Assembly: GCF_001027925.1 (NCBI RefSeq)
Contig: NZ_LECT01000001.1
Coordinates: forward strand, 62,001-126,000
Source of the DNA: Rhodopirellula islandica
GTDB taxonomy: Bacteria; Planctomycetota; Planctomycetia; Pirellulales; Pirellulaceae
DNA length: 64,000 nt
Direction: 5' to 3'
The notes beneath the pieces were generated by a model. That model ran no database searches. It was not told where the DNA came from and worked only from the letters and a program-made list of their open reading frames with translations. Below, in pieces: positions 8,572-16,933 of the stretch. The first letter of the stretch is position 1. Each line of letters begins with the position of its first letter. The position numbers and the translations under genes are program-made.

Positions 8572-9583
8572 CCGCCCTGCACCACATCGACGCGTCGATG
8601 TGGCATTCACCCTTCTGGAGTTGATTGTTGTGATGGCTGTCATTGGGCTGTTGCTTGGCCTGGCCACGACGGCGATCCAGGCTGCTCGTGAATCAAGCCG
8701 GCGGACTACCTGCGTGAATCGGCTTCGGCAACTCGATCTCGCCTTGCAACACTTTGAAGGAGTCACAAACGACTTGCCGGGGTTCTGGAATCATCCTTCT
8801 CAGCAATCAAAGGCGAGTTTGAGTGGATTTTTTCATCTGCTACCGTTTTTGGAACGCGAGGCTTTGTTTCAAGCGTGGAAAGCGAAGCCCGGTTTCCCAT
8901 GGAAGCTGGATAGTATGCTTGAGCGGCGCGATACCCCACCACTTTCTGACCCGATCTTCGTTTGTCCGTCCGACGATCAAATGGGTGGTGGAAATTACCG
9001 ATTCAACGGTGGATCGACGATCAGCTTGTTCAGCACCCATCGAGTTCCATCTCGAAACGGCGACGCTCCTTTTGCTGCCTACGTCGGTGGAAGCAATCGA
9101 TTGCTGGATGGGCGAAGCAGCACCGCAGCGTTCTCTGAACGATTGAAAAGTCGTCGCGATGGAAGCTACCACCATCATCGAGATATCTTTTTGTCGGGAG
9201 CCTATGGCCTTTTTCCTGATGGTTCGCTCACAGACGAATTGATGATTGGAATGGCCCGAGAATTGGGAACACGTCGCCCCGCAAAATTTGAAGATTTTGC
9301 CGGATTCACTCCTTTTGCGGGGGGCAAACATCAGTCGGTTTATGACCATGTCTTTGTTCCCAATGAACCGGTGGCATCGATTTCTGCCTATGAAGTTCGG
9401 CGTTTGTCCAGTGGCGTCCGTGACGGAGCGATCATGGCTACCAGCAATCATCCCGGTGGTGTCCACGTTGCCCAGTTCGATGGGGCCGTTCGATTCGTTG
9501 TCGATACGGTTGACCGAGAGGTCTACCACCAACTGGGAAGCCGTTTGGTTGATCGTGTGGACTCGACGAAGACCAGGCAGTAG
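8558..9583 (+). CDS. DUF1559 type IV pilin-like (pseudopilin) protein
   Basis: 341 residues of the planctomycete DUF1559 family, which is expanded to many copies per genome. The N-terminus has the prepilin methylation motif FTLLELIVVMAVIGLLLGLA starting at Phe17, with the conserved Glu at position 5 of the mature protein. It is followed by AARESSRR and a C-terminal HPGGVHVAQFDGAVRFV, which matches the family's H-DG motif. The residue before Phe17 is Ala rather than the usual Gly. ATG 8558 overlaps the end of the DUF1573 gene by 14 bp, arguing for one operon. It is presumably processed by a prepilin peptidase and assembled into, or secreted by, a type II-like system. Confidence 0.92.
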   Translation: MRQSSRPAPHRRVDVAFTLLELIVVMAVIGLLLGLATTAIQAARESSRRTTCVNRLRQLDLALQHFEGVTNDLPGFWNHPSQQSKASLSGFFHLLPFLEREALFQAWKAKPGFPWKLDSMLERRDTPPLSDPIFVCPSDDQMGGGNYRFNGGSTISLFSTHRVPSRNGDAPFAAYVGGSNRLLDGRSSTAAFSERLKSRRDGSYHHHRDIFLSGAYGLFPDGSLTDELMIGMARELGTRRPAKFEDFAGFTPFAGGKHQSVYDHVFVPNEPVASISAYEVRRLSSGVRDGAIMATSNHPGGVHVAQFDGAVRFVVDTVDREVYHQLGSRLVDRVDSTKTRQ

Positions 9584-9593
9584 CCGGCTTGAA

Positions 9594-9838
9594 TCACACG
9601 CGGCGGATGAAGTCGGCGGCGTAGCTTCGGACTTCGCCGCCGTTGAGGACGTGGACCATGCGGAGTTGTTGGATCTCTTGGTCGCTGAAGGAGGACATCG
9701 GCACGTGAACCAAGTGTTTCTTGAACCGGCGGGCCAAGCGTTTCCATCCGCCGCCGGGCGGCAGGGGGCTCATGATCGCGACGTGTTTGCTGCGTGAATG
9801 CATGCAGGCAGCGGCAATCAAGCGTTCTTCCAGTGTCG
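9594..9838 (-). pseudogene. 3'-end fragment of the 10824-12791 gene, longer copy
   Basis: On the minus strand this encodes the final ~80 residues of the unknown protein at 10824-12791 (LEERLIAAACMHSRSKH through SYAADFIR), with a slightly different end (RRV and TGA at 9594). Identity stops after CAGTGTCG at 9838, six bases before the second RAYT element (9845). The frame stays open into the element, but no independent start with a ribosome-binding site exists, so it is treated as a relic. Confidence 0.85.
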
Positions 9839-9844
9839 ACGAAG

Positions 9845-10625
9845 AAAAGGGGACGGGGGTCAATTAGGGGCGTTTCTTTGATCGGGGCCTTCCTCTTGAT
9901 CGGAGTGTTGACCACAGGTCGTGTTTGTCAGCGAGTTTTTCGACCCATTCGATGTCGCCGAAGGGGCGGCCTCGCTGGACGCTCGTTCGAATCATCCCGA
10001 TCTCCTTTTCGCTGAGTGCTTGATTGACGCGCTTACTCCAGTTTGCCGTGCGACGGATTGGCCAGGTCGACAAGAGTTTTGGATCTCGGTCGGAATGGTT
10101 CGCCCAACGGTGGAATGAACCGTGCTGCCACAGTTCGGCTCGTTTGACCAAATTTGCGCGCACTGGATTGCGTTCCACATATCGGCACACTGTCAGGAAG
10201 TGCTCATCGTCTTTGATGGGAAAGCTCTTGAAGCGGGACTGGTACAGATGTCCTTCGCCTGCGGTGCGGTAGTGAGCGTGATAGCGTTGCGTATGCGTGG
10301 CGGTGACCCAACGCAGCATCTTTCCCATTTGCCCGTCGCGGTCGGGGCGAATTACGAGATGCCAGTGGTTGGGCATCAAGACGTAGGAGTAGATTTGCAC
10401 TTCGTAGCGTTCCAGTCCTTGGCCCAACACACGCTCGAAGGCCGCGTAGTCTTCGGGCTTGTGGAAAATCTTTTGCTTGGCATTCCCGCGATTCAATGCA
10501 TGGTAGATTCCGCCGGCCACATCCAGACGTTTTTGTCGAGGCATCACGCACACCTGTAGGGAAAAAGTGATCCTGGAGTCATTGGTTCAGTGACAGTTTA
10601 CCAAAAAAGACCCCCGTCCCCTTTT
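9845..10625 (-). mobile_element. RAYT-encoding element, copy 2
   Basis: 781 bp, bounded by AAAAGGGGACGGGGGTC (9845-9861) and GACCCCCGTCCCCTTTT (10609-10625). It is the same length as copy 1 with no indels. The ~310 bp at the left end are identical between copies, while the rest carries about 19 substitutions. The flanks GTGTCGACGAAG (left) and AGTGTCCGAAGC (right) are similar and might be a decayed target duplication, but this is uncertain. It lies between a fragment of the 10824-12791 gene end and the complete gene. Confidence 0.88.
9864..10544 (-). CDS. REP-associated tyrosine transposase (RAYT), copy 2
   Basis: 226 residues, 224 of them identical to copy 1, with the same HUH motif (MPNHWHLV) and the RYVERNPVRA segment with the probable catalytic tyrosine. 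Nearly all nucleotide differences between the two copies are silent, so both have been under selection for protein function or were recently exchanged. ATG 10544 has an AGG eight bases upstream; GTG 10553 is an alternative start. The gene is intact, so the element may still be mobile. Confidence 0.92.
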   Translation of the reverse strand: MPRQKRLDVAGGIYHALNRGNAKQKIFHKPEDYAAFERVLGQGLERYEVQIYSYVLMPNHWHLVIRPDRDGQMGKMLRWVTATHTQRYHAHYRTAGEGHLYQSRFKSFPIKDDEHFLTVCRYVERNPVRANLVKRAELWQHGSFHRWANHSDRDPKLLSTWPIRRTANWSKRVNQALSEKEIGMIRTSVQRGRPFGDIEWVEKLADKHDLWSTLRSRGRPRSKKRP

Positions 10626-10633
10626 TAGTGTCC

Positions 10634-10823
10634 GAAGCACCTGCCGCCCCTCCAGGGCTTCCTCATTGTGCGTTGTTGCTCATCCACGGGCTGACGCCCG
10701 TGGCGACAGCGTGTCGTCCCGTTGGGACTGGCCCATCCATTTCGGCGATGTTGTCACGCATTCACTGGCTCTTGCCGATGGTGACAACGTGTCGTCTTGC
10801 TGGGACTTTGTCTGGAAAAGCGG
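10634..10823. repeat. Intergenic palindromic block (empty site of the MITE)
   Basis: This is the second copy of the block seen at 3439-3770. It contains the perfect hairpin CCACGGGCTGACGCCCGTGG (8-bp stem, TGAC loop) and shorter complementary segments such as GTCGTCCCGTTGGGACTGG. It lies immediately downstream of the stop codon of the 10824-12791 gene and may also act as its transcription terminator, though no T-run follows the hairpin. Confidence 0.75.
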
Positions 10824-12791
10824 TCAAGCTTTTCGGATGAAGTCGGCGGCGTAGCTTCGGACCTCGCCGCCGTTGAGGACGTGGACCATGCGGAGTTGTT
10901 GGATCTCTTGGTCGCTGAAGGAAGACATTGGCACGTGAACCAGGTGCTTCTTGAACCGGCGGGCCAAGCGTTTCCATCCGCCACCGGGCGGCAAGGGGCT
11001 CATGATCGCGACGTGTTTGCTGCGTGAATGCATGCAGGCAGCGGCAATCAAACGTTCTTCCAGTGTCGCGGTGAAATTCAAGCGTCGGTCACGCCAGATG
11101 TCGCGAATCGGTACGGGCGGATACAGGAACATCGCACCGCCATAGATCCCCAGTCCAATGCCTGGGCCGACCATCTCTTGCTGGAAGTCACTGGCGAAGA
11201 ACGCGAGCGTGGATTCCCATTCGTGCTCGGCGAACCAAGTCGTGCGCCAGGGGTAATCTCGCGGGTCGGCCGGGGAGTCGAACAGCATCAGGCAGGCGTC
11301 GAGTTGCCCGCGACTGGGCGGCATGACTTTGACGTAGATCTCTTTTTCGTACCAATGTCGAATCGTGTCCCGGATGTCGATTCCGTCTTTGACGCTGGTG
11401 GTGAATTTTTCGGTGCGAGCCAAGTCTTGGCCCATGATCGCCTGGGCTCGTTCGCTGACCCGGTTTCTCAGCAGTTCAATGCGTTCGTCTTCGGGTGGGT
11501 AGCTGCACTGGGAATAGGGGTTCCAATTGTGTTGCCATTCATGGCGTTCTTTGTCGTTGGGCCGTCGCTGGAGCTGGATCGTTTGCCACGAGATCGGTGG
11601 TCCTGGCAAACGATTGACCAGCGACACGACATCTTGATTGGGCAAGCGAGCTTGGTCGATTCCCAGCGTGATCGGTTGATCGGATTCAGGGATCCATTGG
11701 TCGGAGTTGGCACCCGGTTCGTCCGCGTAGGCGTACTTGGTCGCGACCTCGGCGACGTGCAACGCGAATTGGTCGCCGAGGACTTGTTTGCAGGCGGTGA
11801 TGATGGTGACCATGTCCGGCGTCATCCGGCGGTTGATCAACGACAAATTGCGGATGTACTGCAAGCACTTCGAAAGCAGCAACGGCGTGATCTTGCGGGC
11901 TCGGTTGCCCAGGTCGTCGAGGTAGCTTTGGCGGCCGGCGATCAACAGTTCTTTGACGCCGTCGATCTGCAAATTTTCGTCGTCTTCCAGTTCGGCTCGC
12001 GCACGTTCGTGGAGCGACGTGATGAAAGGCAACTCGCCAAACAAAAACAACAACGTTTTGGGGTTGATCCTGTGCCGGGTCGGCGTGGAGACCTCTTCGT
12101 TTTCGATGTCATCGAAGGAGTGGCCGGGGTTGGTTCGGAGTTGTCGGTGAGCGTCTCGAATCCAGGGCCAATGCAGGATGCTGGTGACCAGCAAAATTTG
12201 CTCGTAGCTCTTCTCCAGCTCGGTGAGCTGGGCGGCCATGTAATGCATTCGGTCGCGAGTCAGCTCATCGCTCGGCGGAGGAATGCTAGGCAGGATCGCG
12301 GCGGCAAACTTTTCAATCGCAACGTGCCGGACCGCATGCGCGTCGGGCATGACGGTCGAGAAAGGCTGGAAGTGATTCGTTTCCAGATCGATGAAGTGCC
12401 GCGGGATGTGCTCGCCCATCGCGGCGCGGATTGCCATGATCACGCTTTGGCACGGATCGATCGGCACGTAGCTGCTTGGCAGGGGATCAGCGTCTTCGTC
12501 GGCTGACTCGCCGTATTCTTCCGCTGACAATTCAGGGTTGAAGGGCAGCGGCGGTTCGAACGTCGATTGTGATGCGGGGTGTTGCAACACGATCGAAGGA
12601 CGTGGGAGTTCCAAGACCGCTTCTTCGACCGGTTGTTGGAAGGACGGCGGCAGCGGAACGGCCAGGCAATCGAAGTTGTGTTCGAGCATGAACCGACGGG
12701 TCAGCCAGGCGAACTGGCCACTGCCGTGGATGATGGGCAGCAGTGTGACGCGATCGTTCAGGCGTAACAGCTCGGGGACCGTGTCACTCAT
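10824..12791 (-). CDS. Large unknown protein, possibly TraB/ChaN (DUF5682)-like
   Basis: 655 residues, no signal peptide or membrane helix. I do not recognise it with certainty. The layout (LLPIIHGSGQFAWLTRRFM near the start, YVPIDPCQSVIMAIRAAMGE followed by RHFIDLET at about 110-140, then a helical segment ending QILLVTSILHWPWI) resembles the order of conserved segments in TraB/ChaN/DUF5682 proteins, where a histidine near the N-terminus and a final strand-His motif line the active site. The match is inferred by eye. ATG 12791 starts 8 bp after the stop of the active M16 peptidase, so it is probably the last gene of that operon. Its 3' end has been copied twice elsewhere in the window. Confidence 0.72.
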   Translation of the reverse strand: MSDTVPELLRLNDRVTLLPIIHGSGQFAWLTRRFMLEHNFDCLAVPLPPSFQQPVEEAVLELPRPSIVLQHPASQSTFEPPLPFNPELSAEEYGESADEDADPLPSSYVPIDPCQSVIMAIRAAMGEHIPRHFIDLETNHFQPFSTVMPDAHAVRHVAIEKFAAAILPSIPPPSDELTRDRMHYMAAQLTELEKSYEQILLVTSILHWPWIRDAHRQLRTNPGHSFDDIENEEVSTPTRHRINPKTLLFLFGELPFITSLHERARAELEDDENLQIDGVKELLIAGRQSYLDDLGNRARKITPLLLSKCLQYIRNLSLINRRMTPDMVTIITACKQVLGDQFALHVAEVATKYAYADEPGANSDQWIPESDQPITLGIDQARLPNQDVVSLVNRLPGPPISWQTIQLQRRPNDKERHEWQHNWNPYSQCSYPPEDERIELLRNRVSERAQAIMGQDLARTEKFTTSVKDGIDIRDTIRHWYEKEIYVKVMPPSRGQLDACLMLFDSPADPRDYPWRTTWFAEHEWESTLAFFASDFQQEMVGPGIGLGIYGGAMFLYPPVPIRDIWRDRRLNFTATLEERLIAAACMHSRSKHVAIMSPLPPGGGWKRLARRFKKHLVHVPMSSFSDQEIQQLRMVHVLNGGEVRSYAADFIRKA

Positions 12792-12798
12792 CTTTTAA

Positions 12799-14076
12799 TC
12801 AACCAACCAAATTGGATTGAGGTTCAGCGGAGGAGGCAACGACTTCGGTTGCCGATTGGCCCAGGTAGGTTCGGGCGGCTTCGGCAACGCTTTCGATTGT
12901 CACACCACGGTAGGCGTCCAGCAACTCATCGAGCGACAGGTAATCGCCACAGCACAACCAGCGACTGCCCAAGCCAAACAAACGGTTTGATGGGCGTTCA
13001 GACTGCATGATGCAGCCGGCGACGGTTTTGTTGATGATTTGATCCAGTTCCGATTGTTCGACGCCGTCACGGGCGACTCGGCCGAGGACTTCGTTCATCA
13101 AACGAACGTTGGAATCCATGTCGTCGGCGGCGCAGACCAAGTAGGTGAACAAGGCACCCGTGTCGGTGAACTCTTGCGGCCAAAGGGTGGCGACTTCGGC
13201 CCGGCCGGTGTCGATCAAATCCCAAAACAGCCGACTGCCGCCATCATCGCCGACGATGGAAGCCAGCAACCTCATTGCGTAGCGTAATTCGGATTGCATC
13301 GAGGGGCCATCGCCCAATGTCACTCGGTAGCTTTGAGCTGCATCGGGGACACTCAAGTGCTGTGTCAGTTCGATGCCTTCGGGGGTGGTGCTGAGGTCAT
13401 CACCGGCCAAATCCGACGGGGCAGGGCGGTCGAGCCAATGCTGGGTCATCTTTTCGGCTTGAGCGACCAAGCCATCAAAGTCGACGTTGCCGCTGGCGGC
13501 CAGCACGATGTTCTCGGGGCGATAACGGCGATTGAAATAGGCTCGCATCGATTCGACTTGCATCGATTCGATGGAGTGAGTTGTGCCGAGAACGCGTCGT
13601 CCCAACCCGCGAGGTCCGTAAGCACATTCCATCACTCGTTCGAAGGCACCAAACGGAGGCTGGTCTTCGTACTTGGCGATTTCTTCCAGGATCACGTTTC
13701 GTTCGGTCGCGAAATCGTCGGCGTCCAGCGACGGGCTGAGCATGTCGGTCAGCAAGTCGACCATGCGGTCTTGGTACTTGGGCAGCACGGACGAATAGTA
13801 AACCGTTTGTTCTTCGGATGTGTAAGCGTTGGATTGACCGCCCAGTTCATCCAGTTCGCGGTTCACATCGGCGGCCGAGCGACGAGCGGTCCCTTTGAAC
13901 ATCATGTGTTCGAGGAAGTGGCTGAGTCCCGATTCGATGTCGGTTTCGTCACGAGCCCCGGCACGCACGAAGTAACCGACCGCGGCGGAGTAACCACGCA
14001 GGTCGATGTCGGCGACGATTCGCAACCCATTGGCCAGAGTGGTGGATTTCAGGGTCGTTGATTTGAGTTCGTTCAT
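12799..14076 (-). CDS. M16 family zinc metallopeptidase (active subunit)
   Basis: 425 residues. The inverted zinc motif HxxEH is intact (His53-Phe-Leu-Glu56-His57 in GLSHFLEHMMFKGT), and a downstream Glu in NVILEEIAKYED supplies the third zinc ligand. Such proteins (pitrilysin/processing peptidase family, about 420-450 residues for the single-cassette type) usually work as dimers with a second M16 chain. The upstream gene supplies that partner: its TGA overlaps this ATG (ATGA), so the pair is translationally coupled. The reading frame is open further upstream but that part lies inside the partner gene. No signal peptide is seen, so it is likely cytoplasmic. Confidence 0.93.
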   Translation of the reverse strand: MNELKSTTLKSTTLANGLRIVADIDLRGYSAAVGYFVRAGARDETDIESGLSHFLEHMMFKGTARRSAADVNRELDELGGQSNAYTSEEQTVYYSSVLPKYQDRMVDLLTDMLSPSLDADDFATERNVILEEIAKYEDQPPFGAFERVMECAYGPRGLGRRVLGTTHSIESMQVESMRAYFNRRYRPENIVLAASGNVDFDGLVAQAEKMTQHWLDRPAPSDLAGDDLSTTPEGIELTQHLSVPDAAQSYRVTLGDGPSMQSELRYAMRLLASIVGDDGGSRLFWDLIDTGRAEVATLWPQEFTDTGALFTYLVCAADDMDSNVRLMNEVLGRVARDGVEQSELDQIINKTVAGCIMQSERPSNRLFGLGSRWLCCGDYLSLDELLDAYRGVTIESVAEAARTYLGQSATEVVASSAEPQSNLVG

Positions 14077-15407
14077 GCGAGCGGTTCGCCTCCTTGCAGG
14101 GCTTCCGGTCCGACGGTCACGATTCGGAATTGACGCGGACCGTGTTGGCGAAAATAGGATGCGACTTGGTCGAGGGTGATGGATTCGATTTTGGCTTCGA
14201 GTTCCTCGGTCGGGATGACACGTCCGAGTTGATATTGGTCGGATGCGAGTGAGCTGGCTCGCGAACCGGCGGATTCTTGTTCCATGATCAGTCCGCTTTC
14301 GATGCGAACTTTCCAACGCGAGAGTTCTTCTTGTTCGAGGTCGTCGGCCAAGTTCTGGATTTCGCGAAGGCTGACGTCGAGCGTTTCTTGGGCTCGTGCG
14401 GGCGTGGTGCCAGCGTAACCGAACACGGCACCGTGCTGACCGATGGTGTGGGTGCTGGCCCAGACGCTGTAGCACAGCCCACGTTGTTCGCGAACGCGGT
14501 CAAACAAGCGGCTGCTCATGCCATCGCTGAGGATTCCAATTCCCGCTCGCATGACGAAGTAGTCATCGCTGCCATACGGGATCGAATCGAATGAAAATCC
14601 GATGTGCGTTTGGCTGCTGGGCAGTTCGATGTGTTCATTGCCATCGATCGGGGCAGGGGAGGGCAGGGCAGGGCGTTTGCCTGACTTCCAATCGCCCAAG
14701 GATTGCTCGATGGAGTCAAAGATTTCATTGGCGTCAAAGTTGCCTGCGACAGCCATCACGCTGCCGCCGGCGTGATATTGATCGGTGTAGAACTGGCGGA
14801 CGTCGTCCATACTGAGCGATTCGAGGCTCGCCTCGCTGGCGTACCCGCCTCGCCCGAGATGCGGGCCGTATTGTCGCTCGCGAAGACGACGCATCAGACG
14901 CTGGGTGGGTTCGTCTTGGAAAGCCGCGAGTTCTTGACCCAGGATCAGTTTGGCGTCCTCGAATTGCTTGCCGGGCAGGTGCGGACGCCGAACGACATCG
15001 GCGAGCAACTCAATGGCGGGGAGCAACGATTCGGCCGGCATGCGTGCGGAGTACCCCGCGACGCTGGTCGCGGCGGAGTTGCCACTGTCGATGCCCAGGT
15101 TGTCTTCCGCGGCAACCAGTTCACGGCTGTTGTAGGCACCTGCACCACGCTGGACCATTTCACAGGTCAGCGAGGCCAGTCCATCGCGACGCGCAAGGAA
15201 CTCAGTGTCGGCCAGTTGGGCTTCGCTCAAGCCATGCAACTCGGTCGTGATCCCAGCGGGCAACCACAGCGTGTACGCGGCGGTTCGCAACCAAGGCATC
15301 GGTTGCACGACGACAGTCAGGCCGTTGTCGAGCGTTCGAGTTTGAATCGGGGGAGATTGAGTGCTGAGCAAGGGAGTGGCTGAGGGCTGAGGGCGAGTTG
15401 GAATCAA
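14073..15407 (-). CDS. M16 family peptidase-like protein (non-catalytic partner)
   Basis: 444 residues with the M16 fold (TLDNGLTVVVQPMPWLRTAA near the N-terminus, and GYAGTTPARAQET and RLFDRVREQRGLCYSVWA in the second half). The HxxEH zinc motif is replaced: the segment reads GLASLTCEMVQRGAGAYNS. This is the usual state of the alpha-type partner in heterodimeric M16 enzymes, which bind substrate while the other chain cuts. The start is a TTG at 15407 with no clear ribosome-binding site; the next Met is inside the conserved fold, so a non-ATG start is likely. A 68-bp palindromic repeat begins 3 bp upstream of the start. Confidence 0.88.
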   Translation of the reverse strand: MIPTRPQPSATPLLSTQSPPIQTRTLDNGLTVVVQPMPWLRTAAYTLWLPAGITTELHGLSEAQLADTEFLARRDGLASLTCEMVQRGAGAYNSRELVAAEDNLGIDSGNSAATSVAGYSARMPAESLLPAIELLADVVRRPHLPGKQFEDAKLILGQELAAFQDEPTQRLMRRLRERQYGPHLGRGGYASEASLESLSMDDVRQFYTDQYHAGGSVMAVAGNFDANEIFDSIEQSLGDWKSGKRPALPSPAPIDGNEHIELPSSQTHIGFSFDSIPYGSDDYFVMRAGIGILSDGMSSRLFDRVREQRGLCYSVWASTHTIGQHGAVFGYAGTTPARAQETLDVSLREIQNLADDLEQEELSRWKVRIESGLIMEQESAGSRASSLASDQYQLGRVIPTEELEAKIESITLDQVASYFRQHGPRQFRIVTVGPEALQGGEPLA

Positions 15408-15410
15408 TTG

Positions 15411-15478
15411 GTAGCGAAAGTCGTCAAGACTTTCGACGAATCATCGTGCAACTCGAAACTCTTGACGAGTTTCGTTAC
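15411..15478. repeat. 68-bp palindromic repeat (family A), copy 1
   Basis: Starts GTAGCGAAAGTCGTCAAG and ends TTGACGAGTTTCGTTAC. It consists of two short hairpins (CGAAAGTC/GACTTTCG and CGAAACTC/GAGTTTCG, each with a five-base loop) that are also inverted relative to each other, the organisation of a REPIN. Four further copies, all exactly 68 bp, lie at 38468, 38616, 52098 and 52868. This copy sits between the miaB stop and the M16 operon start. Confidence 0.9.
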
Positions 15479-15484
15479 GTGGGT

Positions 15485-15515
15485 TGCGAGCTAGGAGCTA
15501 GGAGCTAGGAGCTAG
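15485..15515. repeat. 7-bp tandem repeat at the miaB stop codon
   Basis: Four head-to-tail GAGCTAG units. On the minus strand they encode the last residues of MiaB (LAPSS) and its TAG stop. Since seven is not a multiple of three, a change in unit number alters the last codons, but each unit carries a potential TAG and the functional part of the protein is not touched. Confidence 0.8.
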
Positions 15516-16928
15516 GCCAGGCATTCCGAGCGAGACGACTTCCACTGTTTTGACGCGGCCGATCAGCGTGTGGCAGCTGACATCATCGATTTGAATGTCC
15601 ATCAATTGACCGGCTTGGCGTCGGTTGCCATCAAAGACCACGATCCGGTCACAAATGGTTCGCCCGGTCATCTGAACGATTGGCGCATCCAAATCGGATT
15701 TGTCAGCTTTCTTGCTTGGTCCTTCGACCAGAACTTCGACGGTGTCACCGATCAGTTTTTGGTTGTCCTCTTTCGAGATTCGATCTTGGACGGCCAGCAA
15801 TTCGTTGTTGCGTGCCGCTTTGACTTCACGAGGCACATCGTCGATCAGGTTGGCGGCGGCTTTGGTGCCTTCGCGAACGCTGTACTGAAAGATGAAGCTG
15901 TTCTTGAAGCGGCAGCGCTCGATCAGTTGCACGGACTTTTGGAAGTCCTCGTCGGTTTCTCCGCAGAAGCCAACGATGAAGTCACTGCTGACCGAGGCTT
16001 CGGGCAAGATCGTTTCGATGCGTTCGAACATCTCCATGTAGTCGGCGATCGTGTAGCCGCGTTTCATGCGTTTGAGAACCGAATCGCTGCCGCTTTGGGC
16101 TGGCACGTGCAGGTACGGCGAGACCTTTGGCAGATCGCGAATCGTTTCCAGCAACCGGGCGGTCATGTCCTTGGGGTAGTTGGTCACGAATTTGATGCGT
16201 TTCAAACTCTCGATTTCGTGCAGTTGTTCCAGGAGTCCTGCCATGTCCGTTTCGCCGTCCGGTCCGCGGTGGCGGTAGCTGTTGACGGTTTGGCCGAGCA
16301 GTGTGATTTCGAGGGCACCCTGGTCGGCGAGCACGCGAGCTTCGGAGACAATTTCCTCGGGTGACCGGCCTTGTTCGGGACCGCGGGTGTTGGGGACGAC
16401 GCAGTAGGTGCAGAACTTGTCGCAGCCGATCTGGATTCGCAGGTAGGCTTGGAAGGGCGTCGGACGCATGGTTGGATCCCGCAAAGGATCGAACGTTTCG
16501 TGACTGCGGGCGACGACGGTTTGCTTGCCATCTTTGCGGCCCAGCGAAACGGCCATCTGCCGTCCTTCGCCGCTGGTGACTTTCGTCAGCATTTCGGGAA
16601 TCGCGTGCAGTTGTCCGGGGCCGACGACCATGTCGACGAAAGGGGCACGGCGAAAGATCGTCTCTTGGTCTTTCTGAGCCATGCAGCCCATCACGCCGAT
16701 GGTCTTTTCGGGATGGCGGGCTTTGGTGTCTTTGAGTTTGCCGAGGGCGCTGTACGTTTTCTCTTCGGCCTGCTCGCGAATGCTGCAGGTGTTGTAGAGC
16801 AGCAGGTCGGCTTCGCCAGGTGTATCGACGACGGTGTAGCCGTGGCGTTTCAAATCGGCGATCACCATTTCGCTGTCCAGAACATTCATCTGGCAGCCAA
16901 CGGTCTTGATGTAAACAGTTTTAGTCAT
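15498..16928 (-). CDS. miaB: tRNA-2-methylthio-N6-dimethylallyladenosine synthase MiaB
   Basis: 476 residues, normal for the family. Visible domains: N-terminal UPF0004 with the cysteines of the auxiliary [4Fe-4S] cluster (Cys12 in TVGCQMN, Cys in YNTCSIRE, Cys in VMGCMAQ); a radical-SAM domain with GCDKFCTYC binding the SAM cluster; and a C-terminal TRAM domain for tRNA binding. The enzyme adds a methylthio group to i6A37 of tRNAs reading UNN codons. ATG 16928 begins the conserved MTKTVYIKTVGCQMN; the frame is open far upstream, but that sequence overlaps the small membrane-protein gene. It is the last gene of a minus-strand group, 5 bp after that gene. Confidence 0.96.
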   Translation of the reverse strand: MTKTVYIKTVGCQMNVLDSEMVIADLKRHGYTVVDTPGEADLLLYNTCSIREQAEEKTYSALGKLKDTKARHPEKTIGVMGCMAQKDQETIFRRAPFVDMVVGPGQLHAIPEMLTKVTSGEGRQMAVSLGRKDGKQTVVARSHETFDPLRDPTMRPTPFQAYLRIQIGCDKFCTYCVVPNTRGPEQGRSPEEIVSEARVLADQGALEITLLGQTVNSYRHRGPDGETDMAGLLEQLHEIESLKRIKFVTNYPKDMTARLLETIRDLPKVSPYLHVPAQSGSDSVLKRMKRGYTIADYMEMFERIETILPEASVSSDFIVGFCGETDEDFQKSVQLIERCRFKNSFIFQYSVREGTKAAANLIDDVPREVKAARNNELLAVQDRISKEDNQKLIGDTVEVLVEGPSKKADKSDLDAPIVQMTGRTICDRIVVFDGNRRQAGQLMDIQIDDVSCHTLIGRVKTVEVVSLGMPGLAPSS

Positions 16929-16933
16929 GGAGA

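Noticed and set aside
11028-12506. Long plus-strand open frame (492 codons) opposite the 10824-12791 gene
   Set aside because: It is the antisense shadow of a high-GC gene: the minus-strand frame is in an operon with the M16 genes, has a proper start and is partly duplicated as protein-coding sequence elsewhere; the plus-strand translation shows no recognisable content.
15570-16364. Plus-strand open frame of 264 codons
   Set aside because: Antisense to miaB, which has all its iron-sulfur cysteines; no independent evidence of coding.
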